Position numbers and translations under genes: made by a program
Part shown: positions 8,756-17,783 of the stretch, one piece after another
Position numbering within the stretch: position 1 is the first letter of the stretch
How the letters are laid out: the number at the start of each line of letters is the position of its first letter
Assembly (NCBI RefSeq): GCF_019426345.1
Contig: NZ_JAHLLW010000009.1
Span: 102,591-166,590 of the forward strand
DNA from: Marinomonas lutimaris
Lineage (GTDB): Bacteria > Pseudomonadota > Gammaproteobacteria > Pseudomonadales > Marinomonadaceae
DNA: 64,000 nucleotides
Direction of reading: 5' to 3'
The notes under the pieces: generated by a model
The model's database searches: none
Told to the model about the DNA's origin: nothing
What the model saw: only the letters and a program-made list of their open reading frames with translations

Positions 8756-9808
8756 TTAGCGCCTTTTACCTAAAATTAACCAGAAGAAGAAGGGCACGCC
8801 TATGATGGCAGTGACAATGCCAATAGGAAAGAGTGCACCAGGCACGATCACTTTAGACAATACTGACGCACTAGAGAGTAAAAAGGCCCCGATGATAAAC
8901 GACAGAGGTAAGAAAAAACGCTGGTCTTCTCCAACCAACATCTTAGCGATATTGGGTGCCACAATGCCGACAAAGCCAATAATACCAACAAAACTGGTAA
9001 CTGTTGCCGTCATAACGGCAACGATCAATAAAGTTCGTAACCTGAGTTGAGTGATATTAACACCAAGACTTTTAGCTCTTTCTTCACCTAAGCGTAATGC
9101 GGTTAGCTTCCATGCATCGCGTATTAAAAAGAACATACAGACGACAGTAACACCGATAATAATAGAAAGATTAGACCAAGAGGCTTTTGATAAGCTGCCG
9201 AAGAGCCAAAATAGGATCTGTTGGCTCAGTTCTGGCGAAGAAATAAATTGTACAAGCGATAATAAAGATTGAAACAGGAATAATAGCGCAATCCCTGCCA
9301 ATATCAGTTGTCCTGAGCTAATGTGCCTCATGGTTGCCAGCGCAAATAAAAATGTTGCTGCTAGCATGCAGCAAACAAAGGCTCCTAGCGGAACGGCAAT
9401 ATTGGTATTAAGTCCTAATGAGCCAAAATACAACATCATGGCAGCACCGAATCCCGCCGCTGCCGCCATACCTAATGTGTATGGGCTTGCCATAGAGTTA
9501 TTGAGTAAGGTCTGCATTTCCGCACCACCAACACCCAATACGCCACCGACAACCACCGCCATGATGGCAATGGGAAGGCGTAAGTTAGACACAATGACCT
9601 GAGTTGTAGGATCCACGTCTACCGGAAAGCCAATCAGGCTGAGTAGAGCATTGGCAACATCTTTTACGTTTAGTAAAGATGGGCCGGTCGCGACATCTAA
9701 TACAAAAGACAAGACAAGAATGATTAATAGGATGCTGATAACTGACCAACGACGCTTTTCGCTGCGTCGTTGGCTTGAGACCGCATCAGAGATTAAGTCT
9801 GATTGCAT
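8756..9808 (-). CDS. Iron-complex ABC importer, FecCD-family permease
   Basis: A 350-residue membrane protein with 9-10 hydrophobic helices and the FecCD landmarks GGVLGVGGAEMQTLLNN and GIIGFVGIVAPNIAK (the cytoplasmic coupling region). Only one permease gene is present, which implies a homodimeric channel as in BtuC or HmuU, unlike the two-permease importer at 38.7-40.8 kb. It is the third gene of a minus-strand run: binding protein, binding protein, permease, ATPase. Confidence 0.9.
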   Translation of the reverse strand: MQSDLISDAVSSQRRSEKRRWSVISILLIILVLSFVLDVATGPSLLNVKDVANALLSLIGFPVDVDPTTQVIVSNLRLPIAIMAVVVGGVLGVGGAEMQTLLNNSMASPYTLGMAAAAGFGAAMMLYFGSLGLNTNIAVPLGAFVCCMLAATFLFALATMRHISSGQLILAGIALLFLFQSLLSLVQFISSPELSQQILFWLFGSLSKASWSNLSIIIGVTVVCMFFLIRDAWKLTALRLGEERAKSLGVNITQLRLRTLLIVAVMTATVTSFVGIIGFVGIVAPNIAKMLVGEDQRFFLPLSFIIGAFLLSSASVLSKVIVPGALFPIGIVTAIIGVPFFFWLILGKRR

Positions 9809-9839
9809 AGGTATGGATTCATCATTATCTCGATGAATA

Positions 9840-10940
9840 TTACTCCGTTATTTGCGCGGTAAAAGTGCCTGTTGGTATAACAGGTAAATATTTTTTATAA
9901 AAGTCTAAGTATTCTTGCTCTGGATTTATATCTTTAAATAGGCTCGGATACATAGATTTAGCGATAAATTGAACCATAGATGCATCCAAAATAGTACGAG
10001 AAGCACCTTGGTATATGCCATATACTCGGTTGTTTTTCACCGCAGGCATTTGTTCCCAGCCGGTGCGTTTTTTATAACCAGCTAGGCGAGACTCGGCTAA
10101 TTTTCTATCTACGCCTTGACCCATTGCTATCGCATCACCTGCCATTCCTGATTCTGTGCCGGCAAGAAATACCACTTCAGGTCGTGACGCCAGTACTTGC
10201 TCTGGATTCATTGGTCCCCACCATTCAACAAACGGTGTGGCAATGTTATCGCCGTCCATCATGGTAATGACAGCGCCCCACATATTTTTTCCATAAGTGA
10301 AGCTGTATTGGCTTGGGCCTTTATTGCCAAACTCAACATAAGTGCGTGGTTTTGGTAACTTAGCGGCTTTTATACGCTGTAGGGTGGATTCTATCGTATG
10401 TTGATAGTCATCTGCTATTTCTTGTGCGCGTTTTTCTTGCCCAGTTAGTTCGCCAATAATTTGTGTGCTTTTAATGTGGCGCTCTAATGTTTGAGCATTG
10501 TAATCGATAACAACGATTGGAATACCTGCATTTTCTAGGCGTTCAACATCAGTACCAAGCCCTTGATATTGCCAATCTGCTAGTAGAATAACGCTAGGCT
10601 TAAGGCTAATGACTTTTTCGATAGAGAAGGTTTGCGCTTCTACTTCGCCCACATCTGGAATGTCCTTTAATGAAGGACGGTAGTTTGTATAAAGATTCCA
10701 GCTTGCTGGACGCCAGCCTTCCCATGTGTCACGGGAAATACCAACTACATTGTCTAATGCGTTTTCGGTGCCTATGGCCATGTAATCTTCGGCGTAGAAT
10801 CCTAGGATGACACGCTTAGCAGGTAAATCTATTTCAACTTTTCTTCCCAAAACGTCATCAACGACGGTCATTTTTGCTTGGGCTGATCCTGCAAAAATAG
10901 ACATCCCCAAAGCGTAAATAAGTAGAGCTCGTAGTTTCAT
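9840..10940 (-). CDS. Periplasmic iron-complex binding protein (tandem copy 2)
   Basis: A 366-residue substrate-binding protein of the FecB/BtuF-like class III fold. It has a Sec signal peptide (about 1-22, ending AGSAQA) with no lipobox Cys, so it is soluble in the periplasm. It begins TVVDDVLGRKVEIDLPAKRV, the usual strand leading into the N-lobe, and ends with KYLPVIPTGTFTAQ. It is a close paralogue of the next upstream gene, the same length with roughly three of four residues identical by eye. It sits 31 bases before the permease gene. Ligand unknown: a ferric catecholate is likely from context; haem or another iron complex is not excluded. Confidence 0.88.
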   Translation of the reverse strand: MKLRALLIYALGMSIFAGSAQAKMTVVDDVLGRKVEIDLPAKRVILGFYAEDYMAIGTENALDNVVGISRDTWEGWRPASWNLYTNYRPSLKDIPDVGEVEAQTFSIEKVISLKPSVILLADWQYQGLGTDVERLENAGIPIVVIDYNAQTLERHIKSTQIIGELTGQEKRAQEIADDYQHTIESTLQRIKAAKLPKPRTYVEFGNKGPSQYSFTYGKNMWGAVITMMDGDNIATPFVEWWGPMNPEQVLASRPEVVFLAGTESGMAGDAIAMGQGVDRKLAESRLAGYKKRTGWEQMPAVKNNRVYGIYQGASRTILDASMVQFIAKSMYPSLFKDINPEQEYLDFYKKYLPVIPTGTFTAQITE

Positions 10941-11166
10941 TTAAAATATCCTTTTTATTGAGAATGGTTTTTGTTTGGCATCTTACGTATGGATGAGAAA
11001 TTATCAAGAGCTTTATTAAGATTTAAGGCGATTTTAAGAATCATTCCTAGATATTATAAAGATAGGATGCTATTGGGTTAGGAGAGAGAAGGCTTTCATT
11101 CAAATTTAGAGATCTTTGCTGGTGGTTTAGTGCAAAGGTCTCCTATCGTAGTTTAAATAATGAATA

Positions 11167-12267
11167 TTATTTCGTTATTTGAGTAGTAAAGGTGCCCGTT
11201 GGTACGACAGGCAAATATTTTTTATAGAAATCTAGGTATTCTTCTTCTGGGTCGATGTCTTTAAATAAACTTGGGTACATGGACTTTGCTATAAATTGAA
11301 CCATAGAGGCGCCTAAGATAGTACGAGCAGCGCCATGGTATATACCATAAATACGTTGGTTTTTTACTGCTGGTAATTGCTGCCAGCCAGCGCGCTTTGT
11401 GAAGTCTTTTAAACGAGATTCAGCCAGCTTTCGGTCAATGCCCTGTCCCATTACCATAGCGTCTCCTCTTACTCCAGACTCGGTACCTGAAATGAAGATT
11501 ACTTCGGGTTTTGAGTCTAAAACTTGCTGAGGACTCATCGATCCCCACCACGCGATAAACGGTGTCGCAACATTGTCTCCTTGAAGCATAGTAATGACTG
11601 CCCCCCACATATTTTTCCCATAAGTGAAGCTGTATTGGTTTGGCCCTTTATTACCGTATTCTACATAGGTACGAGGCTTCGCTAAGTCAGCTGCTTTTAT
11701 TCGTTGTAATGTAGATTCTATTGTCTGCTTGTACTCGTCTGAAATTTTTCTCGCTCGTTTATTTTGCCCTGTAAGTTGGCCGATAATCATCGTACTTTTA
11801 ATATGGCGGTCTAATGTTTGAGCATTATAGTCAACGACGACGATTGGAATGTTAGCGTCATTGAAACGGCCAATGTCCGTACCTAAGCCTTTATATTGCC
11901 AATCTGCTAGTAAAATCACGCTGGGGTTTAAACTAATTACCTTATCAATGGAGAAGGTTTTAGTCTCGACTTCACCAACATCAGGAATATCTTTCAACGA
12001 AGGGCGGTAGTTGGTGTAAAGCTTCCAGTTTTCAGGACGCCAGATTTCCCATGTATCGCGTGAAATGCCTACTACTTTATCAAAAGCACTTTCTGTGCCG
12101 ATAGCCATATAATCTTCAGCGTATATACCTAGAACCACTCTTTGTGCAGGCAAGTCCACTTCTACCTTGCGGCCTAAAACGTCATTGATCACGGTCATTC
12201 TCGCTTGGGTTGGCCCAACCAAGGAAAACATCCCTAACATCAGTATAAATTTAAGAAGCTGATTCAT
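11167..12267 (-). CDS. Periplasmic iron-complex binding protein (tandem copy 1)
   Basis: A 366-residue paralogue of the protein encoded at 9840-10940, with the same signal peptide layout (about 1-22, ending GPTQA) and aligned throughout without obvious gaps. The 5' flanks also look alike (a TTTACTGAGGATGATTTTT-type stretch just upstream of each start), which points to duplication of a unit that included upstream sequence. It is the first gene of the minus-strand importer run and is divergent from entC; the 202-base spacer carries two Fur-like boxes close to entC. A 226-base gap without a gene separates it from copy 2. Confidence 0.88.
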   Translation of the reverse strand: MNQLLKFILMLGMFSLVGPTQARMTVINDVLGRKVEVDLPAQRVVLGIYAEDYMAIGTESAFDKVVGISRDTWEIWRPENWKLYTNYRPSLKDIPDVGEVETKTFSIDKVISLNPSVILLADWQYKGLGTDIGRFNDANIPIVVVDYNAQTLDRHIKSTMIIGQLTGQNKRARKISDEYKQTIESTLQRIKAADLAKPRTYVEYGNKGPNQYSFTYGKNMWGAVITMLQGDNVATPFIAWWGSMSPQQVLDSKPEVIFISGTESGVRGDAMVMGQGIDRKLAESRLKDFTKRAGWQQLPAVKNQRIYGIYHGAARTILGASMVQFIAKSMYPSLFKDIDPEEEYLDFYKKYLPVVPTGTFTTQITK

Positions 12268-12405
12268 AAAGTACTCTTTACTGAGGATGATTTTTCGCTT
12301 TTTTTATGCTCTGTATAAGTGGTGAATTACCTATTAATTTTAAAATGCTCTCTACTTTTAATAGTACGCTTACAGATAATTTACAAGTGATTATTTTGGT
12401 TTTAA

Positions 12406-12460
12406 TTGAAAATGGTTATCATTAAGTCTATATTCTCTTTTGATAATGGTTATCATTACA
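12406..12460. promoter_or_regulatory. Two Fur-box-like operators upstream of entC
   Basis: Two copies of an AATGGTTATCATTA core lie at about 12408-12425 and 12441-12459; the second reads GATAATGGTTATCATTA, close to the Fur consensus GATAATGATAATCATTATC. They are 33 bases apart and the second runs directly into the AGGAG ribosome site of entC. Iron-dependent repression of the entCEBA operon is expected, and possibly of the divergent binding-protein operon. Confidence 0.85.
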
Positions 12461-12469
12461 GGAGATTTT

Positions 12470-13645
12470 ATGGACGTTACCTTCCCTGAACATCCCGATA
12501 TCTTAGTGCCTCATCAGTCACAAGATGATGTTTTTTTATTCAATTCTAATTCCAGTCTTGTGCGTACAAACGGAATTCGCCAACGCATTGCTGTCCCACT
12601 GCTGAGTAATACTTTCCGCCAAGAGGTTCAAGCTGTATTTAAAAAAGAGCAGGCTCAAGGCAAATGTAATCCCATTCTAGTAGGAGCTATTCCATTTGAT
12701 ATGAATCAGCCGGCTCAACTGGTGGTGCCTGAGTGGTATGAAAGAGTTAAGCCTCTGGATCATAACTTGTCTCCATTTATCGATAAGGATTTTATTCATC
12801 ATGCAAGTGAGCAAAGCTTTGTTCCAAATCATGTAGATTTTTTAGACATGATAGAGCAAGCGCTATCTATCTTTGAAAATAGCCTTTTGAAGAAAGTTGT
12901 TTTATCCAAAATACTGAAGTTAACCTTAGACAAAAGTGTTGATGTGCCACGCTTATTGGCCAATATAATGGCGCAAAATCCAAGTGCTTATCACTTTAGT
13001 GTACCGCTCGAAAATAGTGTTTTAATTGGTGCTAGCCCTGAATTACTTATTAGGAAGCAGGGTAATAAGATATTCTCAAATCCATTGGCTGGATCAGCAA
13101 AACGTTTGAAAAACGCCGATGCAGATCGACAAGCAGCAAAAACTCTTGCAAATTCAGCGAAAGATCAATACGAGCACCGCCTTGTTGTAGATGCCATTCG
13201 GGCTGCTCTGTTGCCTGTTGTAGAAAGCCTTAAAACACAAGAAGAGCCCAGTGTAATCGCGACACCAACAATGTGGCATTTATCAACGGACATTGAAGCA
13301 ACGCTTCCAGCGATAAATGCTCCTTCCATGTTTGATCTTATTAAACAAATACACCCAACGCCTGCTATGTGTGGCACGCCAACAGTCTCCGCGCAGCATC
13401 ATATTGCAGCACTTGAGCCTCATCAACGTGGATTCTTTAGCGGTTTGGTCGGCTGGTGTGATTCGAAAGGTGATGGGGAGTGGGCTATTGCTATACGTTG
13501 TGCCGAAGTGTCAGGTAATAAGGTGACCTTATTCGCTGGAGCTGGTGTAGTGCCTGATTCAAATCCAGAAAGTGAGTGGTTAGAAACCAGCGCAAAAATG
13601 CGCACCATGCTGAATGCATTTGGAATAAAGGAAGATGTGATATGA
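12470..13645 (+). CDS. entC: Isochorismate synthase EntC/DhbC
   Basis: This converts chorismate to isochorismate, the first step of DHB synthesis. The 391-residue protein carries the chorismate-binding fold signatures: SPELLIRKQGNKIFSNPLAGS, HLSTDIEATL, HPTPAMCGTPT, ERGFFSG-equivalent HQRGFFSGLVGW and AGAGVV. The frame is open from 12440, but ATG 12470 is preferred because AGGAG stands just before it and the upstream codons are inside the Fur box. It overlaps entE by 4 bases (ATGA), indicating translational coupling. First gene of entC-entE-entB-entA. Confidence 0.95.
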   Translation: MDVTFPEHPDILVPHQSQDDVFLFNSNSSLVRTNGIRQRIAVPLLSNTFRQEVQAVFKKEQAQGKCNPILVGAIPFDMNQPAQLVVPEWYERVKPLDHNLSPFIDKDFIHHASEQSFVPNHVDFLDMIEQALSIFENSLLKKVVLSKILKLTLDKSVDVPRLLANIMAQNPSAYHFSVPLENSVLIGASPELLIRKQGNKIFSNPLAGSAKRLKNADADRQAAKTLANSAKDQYEHRLVVDAIRAALLPVVESLKTQEEPSVIATPTMWHLSTDIEATLPAINAPSMFDLIKQIHPTPAMCGTPTVSAQHHIAALEPHQRGFFSGLVGWCDSKGDGEWAIAIRCAEVSGNKVTLFAGAGVVPDSNPESEWLETSAKMRTMLNAFGIKEDVI

Positions 13646-15282
13646 GTATTGCTTTTACGCCTTGGCCAGAATCGTTTGCCAAGAAATATCGAGAAAAGGG
13701 GTATTGGACTGATCGGCCATTACTGGATCTAATTGATAACGCACCACAAGAAAATGTCGCTGTTATTTGTGGTGAAAGGTCGTTGAGTTATCAAGATTTG
13801 TGTTCTCAATCTAGGCGATTAGCTGTTTATTTTCAGGGGCTTGGTTTGCGAACTGGAGATACCGCATTGGTCCAGCTTCCTAATATTGCTGAGTTTTATG
13901 TGGTGTTTTTTGCGCTTATGCGTCTTGGTGTTGCTCCTGTTAACGCATTGTTTAGCCATAACAAAATTGAGTTGACCGCTTACGCCAGCCAAATCGAGCC
14001 TAAAATTATTATTGCCAGTGATGAGCACGTCTTGTTTCATGATGGTGCTTTTTTCAATACGTTGAGAGCATTGTCAAAAGAGTTACAGCACGCTTTGATT
14101 ATTGGTAAATCAGAATGGGCTGAGACACTTGAAAATGTACTGGCTTCATCGACAAGTACTTTATTAACAGCTGTGCCAAGTAAGGCCGATGAGGTGGCAT
14201 TCTTTCAGCTTTCTGGTGGCAGTACAGGTACGCCAAAGCTAATCCCAAGAACCCACAACGATTACTTTTTTAGTGTGCGTCGTAGTACTGAAATCTGCCA
14301 CTTTACGGCCACTACACAGTATCTTTGTGCGTTACCTTGTGCTCATAATTTTCCTCTGAGTTCTCCTGGTGCCTTTGGTGTTTTTCATGTTGGTGGGTGC
14401 GTTGTTATGTCACCAAGTCCTGATGCGAATACGTGTTTCGAATTAATCGAACGCCATCAAGTGACTGTTGCCGCTTTGGTTCCTCCTGCTTTGGCTCTGT
14501 GGTTACAAGCGGCACCGTCCAATAATGCGTCTTTATCTTCTTTGCAGCTAATGCAGGTTGGTGGTGCAAAACTGAGTGAAAGCCTTGCTCGACAAGTGCC
14601 GGAAATATTGGGCTGTCAGTTGCAACAGATTCTTGGTATGGCTGAAGGTTTGGTGAACTATACCAGATTAGATGATGACCTCGAAACAATAGTGACGACG
14701 CAAGGCCGCCCCATGTGTTCACTTGATGAGGTAAGAATCATCAATGAAGCTGGCGAAGAAGCGTCAGTAGGTGAGGTTGGTGAATTAGCGACACGAGGTC
14801 CTTATACCATTCGTGGTTATTACAAGTCGCCAGAACATAATGCCAAGGTGTTTGATGAGGAAGGGTTTTATCATTCAGGGGATTTGGTTTGCCGTAACGA
14901 TAAGGGTTATTTGACAGTAGTCGGACGTGATAAAGATCAAATTAATCGTGGTGGTGAAAAAATTGCTGCGGAAGAAATAGAAAACCTTTTATTGAGGCAT
15001 GAGCAGATTATGCACAGTGCGCTTGTCTCTATGCCGGACAGCATGATGGGAGAAAAGAGCTGTGCTTTTATTGTCCCGAAAATCGCCAGTCACGGCATGA
15101 AAAGTCTCTCGTTACGTAAATATCTAAGAGGGCTCGGCGTGGCGGATTATAAAGTGCCTGATAGGTTTGAGTTTATTGACTCTCTTCCCCTAACGCCCGT
15201 TGGCAAGCCGAACAAAGTCGCATTACGCGAGGTGATACGCCAACGTTTACAACTCACTTCTCAACTCGATAAAACACTGTAA
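13642..15282 (+). CDS. entE: 2,3-dihydroxybenzoate-AMP ligase EntE/DhbE
   Basis: A 546-residue stand-alone adenylation enzyme that activates DHB and loads it on the aryl carrier domain of EntB. It shows the P-loop region FQLSGGSTGTPKLIPRTHND, the HNFPLSSPGA segment typical of aryl-acid ligases, GRDKDQINRGGEKI and the C-terminal catalytic lysine region LTPVGKPNK. An upstream in-frame ATG at 13576 lies inside entC; ATG 13642 is chosen because it overlaps the entC stop as ATGA and starts the conserved FTPWPESFAKKYREKGYW segment. Confidence 0.95.
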   Translation: MSIAFTPWPESFAKKYREKGYWTDRPLLDLIDNAPQENVAVICGERSLSYQDLCSQSRRLAVYFQGLGLRTGDTALVQLPNIAEFYVVFFALMRLGVAPVNALFSHNKIELTAYASQIEPKIIIASDEHVLFHDGAFFNTLRALSKELQHALIIGKSEWAETLENVLASSTSTLLTAVPSKADEVAFFQLSGGSTGTPKLIPRTHNDYFFSVRRSTEICHFTATTQYLCALPCAHNFPLSSPGAFGVFHVGGCVVMSPSPDANTCFELIERHQVTVAALVPPALALWLQAAPSNNASLSSLQLMQVGGAKLSESLARQVPEILGCQLQQILGMAEGLVNYTRLDDDLETIVTTQGRPMCSLDEVRIINEAGEEASVGEVGELATRGPYTIRGYYKSPEHNAKVFDEEGFYHSGDLVCRNDKGYLTVVGRDKDQINRGGEKIAAEEIENLLLRHEQIMHSALVSMPDSMMGEKSCAFIVPKIASHGMKSLSLRKYLRGLGVADYKVPDRFEFIDSLPLTPVGKPNKVALREVIRQRLQLTSQLDKTL

Positions 15283-15294
15283 AAAAGGACCATT

Positions 15295-16179
15295 ATGAGC
15301 ATTCCTACGATACCTTCTTATTCCATGCCAGCATCTGATACTTTTCCTAATCAAAAAGTAAATTGGGTGTTAGAGCCAAATCGAGCAGTGTTTTTAATTC
15401 ATGATATGCAAGCGTATTTTTTACGTTTCTATGATACGGATTCCGAGTTAATTAAAATACTTAAACAAAATTTGGCAGCGATAAAAGCCTATTGTCGAGC
15501 GAATGACATCCCGGTTGTTTACACCGCACAACCTAATGATCAAAAGCCTGAAGACAGAGCTTTGCTTAATGATATGTGGGGAAGTGGGCTAAATGATTTT
15601 CCTGAGTTGCAACAGGTTGTCGAAGAATTGGCTCCAGACGAAAAAGATACGGTTTTGGTGAAGTGGCGTTATAGCGCATTTCATCGTTCTAATCTTCAAG
15701 AGCTGATGCAGAGCTGGGGACGTGACCAGTTATTGATTGGTGGTGTTTATGCGCACATTGGCTGCATGATTACGGCCGCTGATGCGTTTATGCGTGATAT
15801 TCAGCCTTTCGTGATAGGTGATGCCTTGGCGGATTTTAGTGAAGAGGAGCATCGACAAGCGCTCACCTTTACAGGTGGAAGAACAGGTCGAGTGATTTCA
15901 ACAAAAGAGGTGTTGATTGCAACCGATATTGTTGATACAGATTTTCGCTATGAGCAGTTAAAAGCACAAGTTTTTGCCTTCCTAGATGATGAAGATATCC
16001 AGGAATTTGATGCCGATGAAGAGCTTGTAGATTATGGCCTTGATTCGATTCAAATCATGTCATTGGTCACTAAATGGAAAGCTCAGGGAGTTGAGGTTTC
16101 TTTTCAAGAGCTTGCCAGTGCCGCAACACTGAATGGTTGGTGGGAGCTGATCCAAAACAAGAGGGTGCTAGCTGCATGA
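15295..16179 (+). CDS. entB: Isochorismatase with aryl carrier domain (EntB)
   Basis: This bifunctional 294-residue protein hydrolyses isochorismate to 2,3-dihydro-2,3-DHB (N-terminal domain, about 1-205, with FLIHDMQAYFLRFYD and YAHIGCMITAADAFMRD) and carries the DHB thioester on its C-terminal carrier domain (about 215-290) at the serine of DYGLDSIQIM. It begins 12 bases after entE with AAAGGA as ribosome site and overlaps entA by ATGA. The carrier Ser would be primed by the EntD-type enzyme encoded just downstream. This carrier supplies both NRPSs of the region. Confidence 0.95.
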   Translation: MSIPTIPSYSMPASDTFPNQKVNWVLEPNRAVFLIHDMQAYFLRFYDTDSELIKILKQNLAAIKAYCRANDIPVVYTAQPNDQKPEDRALLNDMWGSGLNDFPELQQVVEELAPDEKDTVLVKWRYSAFHRSNLQELMQSWGRDQLLIGGVYAHIGCMITAADAFMRDIQPFVIGDALADFSEEEHRQALTFTGGRTGRVISTKEVLIATDIVDTDFRYEQLKAQVFAFLDDEDIQEFDADEELVDYGLDSIQIMSLVTKWKAQGVEVSFQELASAATLNGWWELIQNKRVLAA

Positions 16180-16934
16180 TTAATCCACTCGATTTTTCAG
16201 GTAAAACTGTCTGGGTAACGGGTGCTGGAAGCGGTATTGGGTTGGAGGTTGCTAATCAATTTACTTCTCTTGGCGCCAAGGTTGTTGGCTTTGATTTATT
16301 GTTTGATGGTGAGTGTTATGATTTTGATTGTGTGACTATAGATATTAGTAATGAAGAAGCTATTTCTCGTGTTGTGCCAGGGTTATTGAGTGATTCTCCA
16401 CGATTAGATGTATTGGTGAATGGTGCGGGAATATTGCATTTGGGAAGCCTAGAAGAGACAAGCTTTGATGATTTCAAACGCTGTTTTAACGTCAATGCGG
16501 GCGGTGCGTTTTTAATGATTAAGCATACAGCTCCTACTTTTAAACGCCAGAAGAGTGGTGCAATTGTCACTATTAGCTCAAATGCAGCCAAAGTGCCGAG
16601 GCAAAATATGGCGGCTTACTGCGCTTCTAAGGCAGCTTTATCAGCGTTGAGCCATACGGCAGGGCTAGAATTAGCACCTTATGGCGTCCGTTGTAATTTA
16701 GTCTGTCCTGGCTCTACCGACACGCCCATGCAGCGAATGTTGTGGACAAGTGATGACGCTGAGCAAAATACGATTAAAGGTTTTCCCGAGCAATATAAAT
16801 TGGGTATTCCATTAGGTAAAATTGCTCAGCCGAGCGATATTGCTCAAGTGGTATTGTTCTTTGCTTCCGATATGTCGAACCATATCACCATGCAGGATAT
16901 TGTTGCAGACGGTGGAGCTACGTTAAACGCTTAG
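16176..16934 (+). CDS. entA: 2,3-dihydro-2,3-dihydroxybenzoate dehydrogenase EntA
   Basis: A 252-residue short-chain dehydrogenase that oxidises 2,3-dihydro-DHB to DHB with NAD+. The cofactor motif TGAGSGIG is at about residues 13-20, and the catalytic Tyr/Lys are in YCASKAA. The product assignment rests on synteny with entC, entE and entB as well as on the SDR fold. The start at 16176 is preferred to an upstream ATG at 16137 because of the 4-base overlap with entB. Last gene of the operon, followed 52 bases later by a strong terminator hairpin. Confidence 0.93.
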   Translation: MINPLDFSGKTVWVTGAGSGIGLEVANQFTSLGAKVVGFDLLFDGECYDFDCVTIDISNEEAISRVVPGLLSDSPRLDVLVNGAGILHLGSLEETSFDDFKRCFNVNAGGAFLMIKHTAPTFKRQKSGAIVTISSNAAKVPRQNMAAYCASKAALSALSHTAGLELAPYGVRCNLVCPGSTDTPMQRMLWTSDDAEQNTIKGFPEQYKLGIPLGKIAQPSDIAQVVLFFASDMSNHITMQDIVADGGATLNA

Positions 16935-16986
16935 TAAGTTTGTTATAAGATGAATCAAGTGTTTTCTTGTTTTTTAAGGAAAATTT

Positions 16987-17017
16987 GCTCGGTATGATTT
17001 TCATATCGAGCTTTTTT
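16987..17017 (+). terminator. Rho-independent terminator between entA and PPTase gene
   Basis: An 11-bp stem (GCTCGGTATGA with TCATATCGAGC, one G-T pair) at 16987-16997/17001-17011 with a 3-base loop and a run of six T at 17012-17017. The next gene's ATG is at 17020, so this hairpin takes the place where its ribosome site should be. Confidence 0.88.
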
Positions 17018-17019
17018 AT

Positions 17020-17718
17020 ATGGACATTAAAGTGAATTGCTATTTCCAAACGAAAATACAGTTATTTGGTTCTCATGTTTTGCATGTGAGTCATTTTGTT
17101 TTTAAAGAAGAGTCTTTGGTTGCGACACACTATGAAGCCAGTGTTGCAAAACCGTCAGGCTATAGCAATTGGCGAACGAAGCGTAAAGAAACCTTTTTGG
17201 CAGGGCGGCTTGCGGTTAAGCACGCACAAAATTGTTTGAGTGTGTCTGTAGTAGATGTCGCAAAAGCTGAAGATGGTGCACCGGTTTGGCCAAATGGATA
17301 TACCGGCAGTATTTCCCATACGGATAATCAGGCGATTGCTGTCTTGTTTCGCCCTTCGAAAATAGGGATTCAGTATATCGGCATAGATTTGGAAGCCTTT
17401 AGTAATGCCGAAATGCTAGATGTAACTGATTCAATAGGATCACAGCGTGAGTTTGAAATATTATCAATTGCTGGAGTGAAAAAAGAGTTGTTGACCTTGA
17501 CTCTCTTTTCTTTAAAAGAAAGTGTTTATAAATCACTTTACCCTTTGGTAGGCGAGTTTTTTGACTTTCTGGATGTTGAGTTGACGTCTTGTGAAGGAGG
17601 TGAGTATTTTGAGTTTCAAGTAAAGCGGCAGTTAAGTCAGAAAGTGCCGCTTAGTTTTGTTTTGCGTAGGGGTTATAAAGAGCAAGAAGGGCATCTATTA
17701 ACTTGGGCTTTTTATTGA
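17020..17718 (+). CDS. entD: 4'-phosphopantetheinyl transferase, EntD/Sfp type
   Basis: A 232-residue enzyme that transfers phosphopantetheine from CoA to the serine of carrier domains (EntB and the three NRPS T domains here). It carries the EntD motifs: KRKETFLAGRLAVKHA (about 55-70), GSISHT (about 97-102), the Mg-binding GIDLE (about 124-128) and FSLKESVYKSLYP (about 169-181). No ribosome site is visible before ATG 17020 because a terminator ends 3 bases earlier. There is no later ATG before the conserved region, so either translation depends on readthrough or an alternative start codon is used. Confidence 0.92.
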   Translation: MDIKVNCYFQTKIQLFGSHVLHVSHFVFKEESLVATHYEASVAKPSGYSNWRTKRKETFLAGRLAVKHAQNCLSVSVVDVAKAEDGAPVWPNGYTGSISHTDNQAIAVLFRPSKIGIQYIGIDLEAFSNAEMLDVTDSIGSQREFEILSIAGVKKELLTLTLFSLKESVYKSLYPLVGEFFDFLDVELTSCEGGEYFEFQVKRQLSQKVPLSFVLRRGYKEQEGHLLTWAFY

Positions 17719-17733
17719 TAAAAATTGATATTT

Positions 17734-17766
17734 AAAAGGGCGAATCATTTCTGATTCCCCCTTTTT
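17734..17766. terminator. Bidirectional terminator between PPTase and receptor genes
   Basis: AAAAGGG...GAATCA pairs with TGATTC...CCCTTTTT around a short loop at about 17748-17751, with A and T tracts on both sides. It serves the converging entD-like gene (+) and TonB-dependent receptor gene (-). Confidence 0.8.
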
Positions 17767-17783
17767 ATTTGACTAAATAAACA

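Noticed and set aside
13576..13641. N-terminal extension of EntE from ATG 13576
   Set aside because: It lies inside entC, has no ribosome site and no family similarity; ATG 13642 overlaps the entC stop as ATGA.
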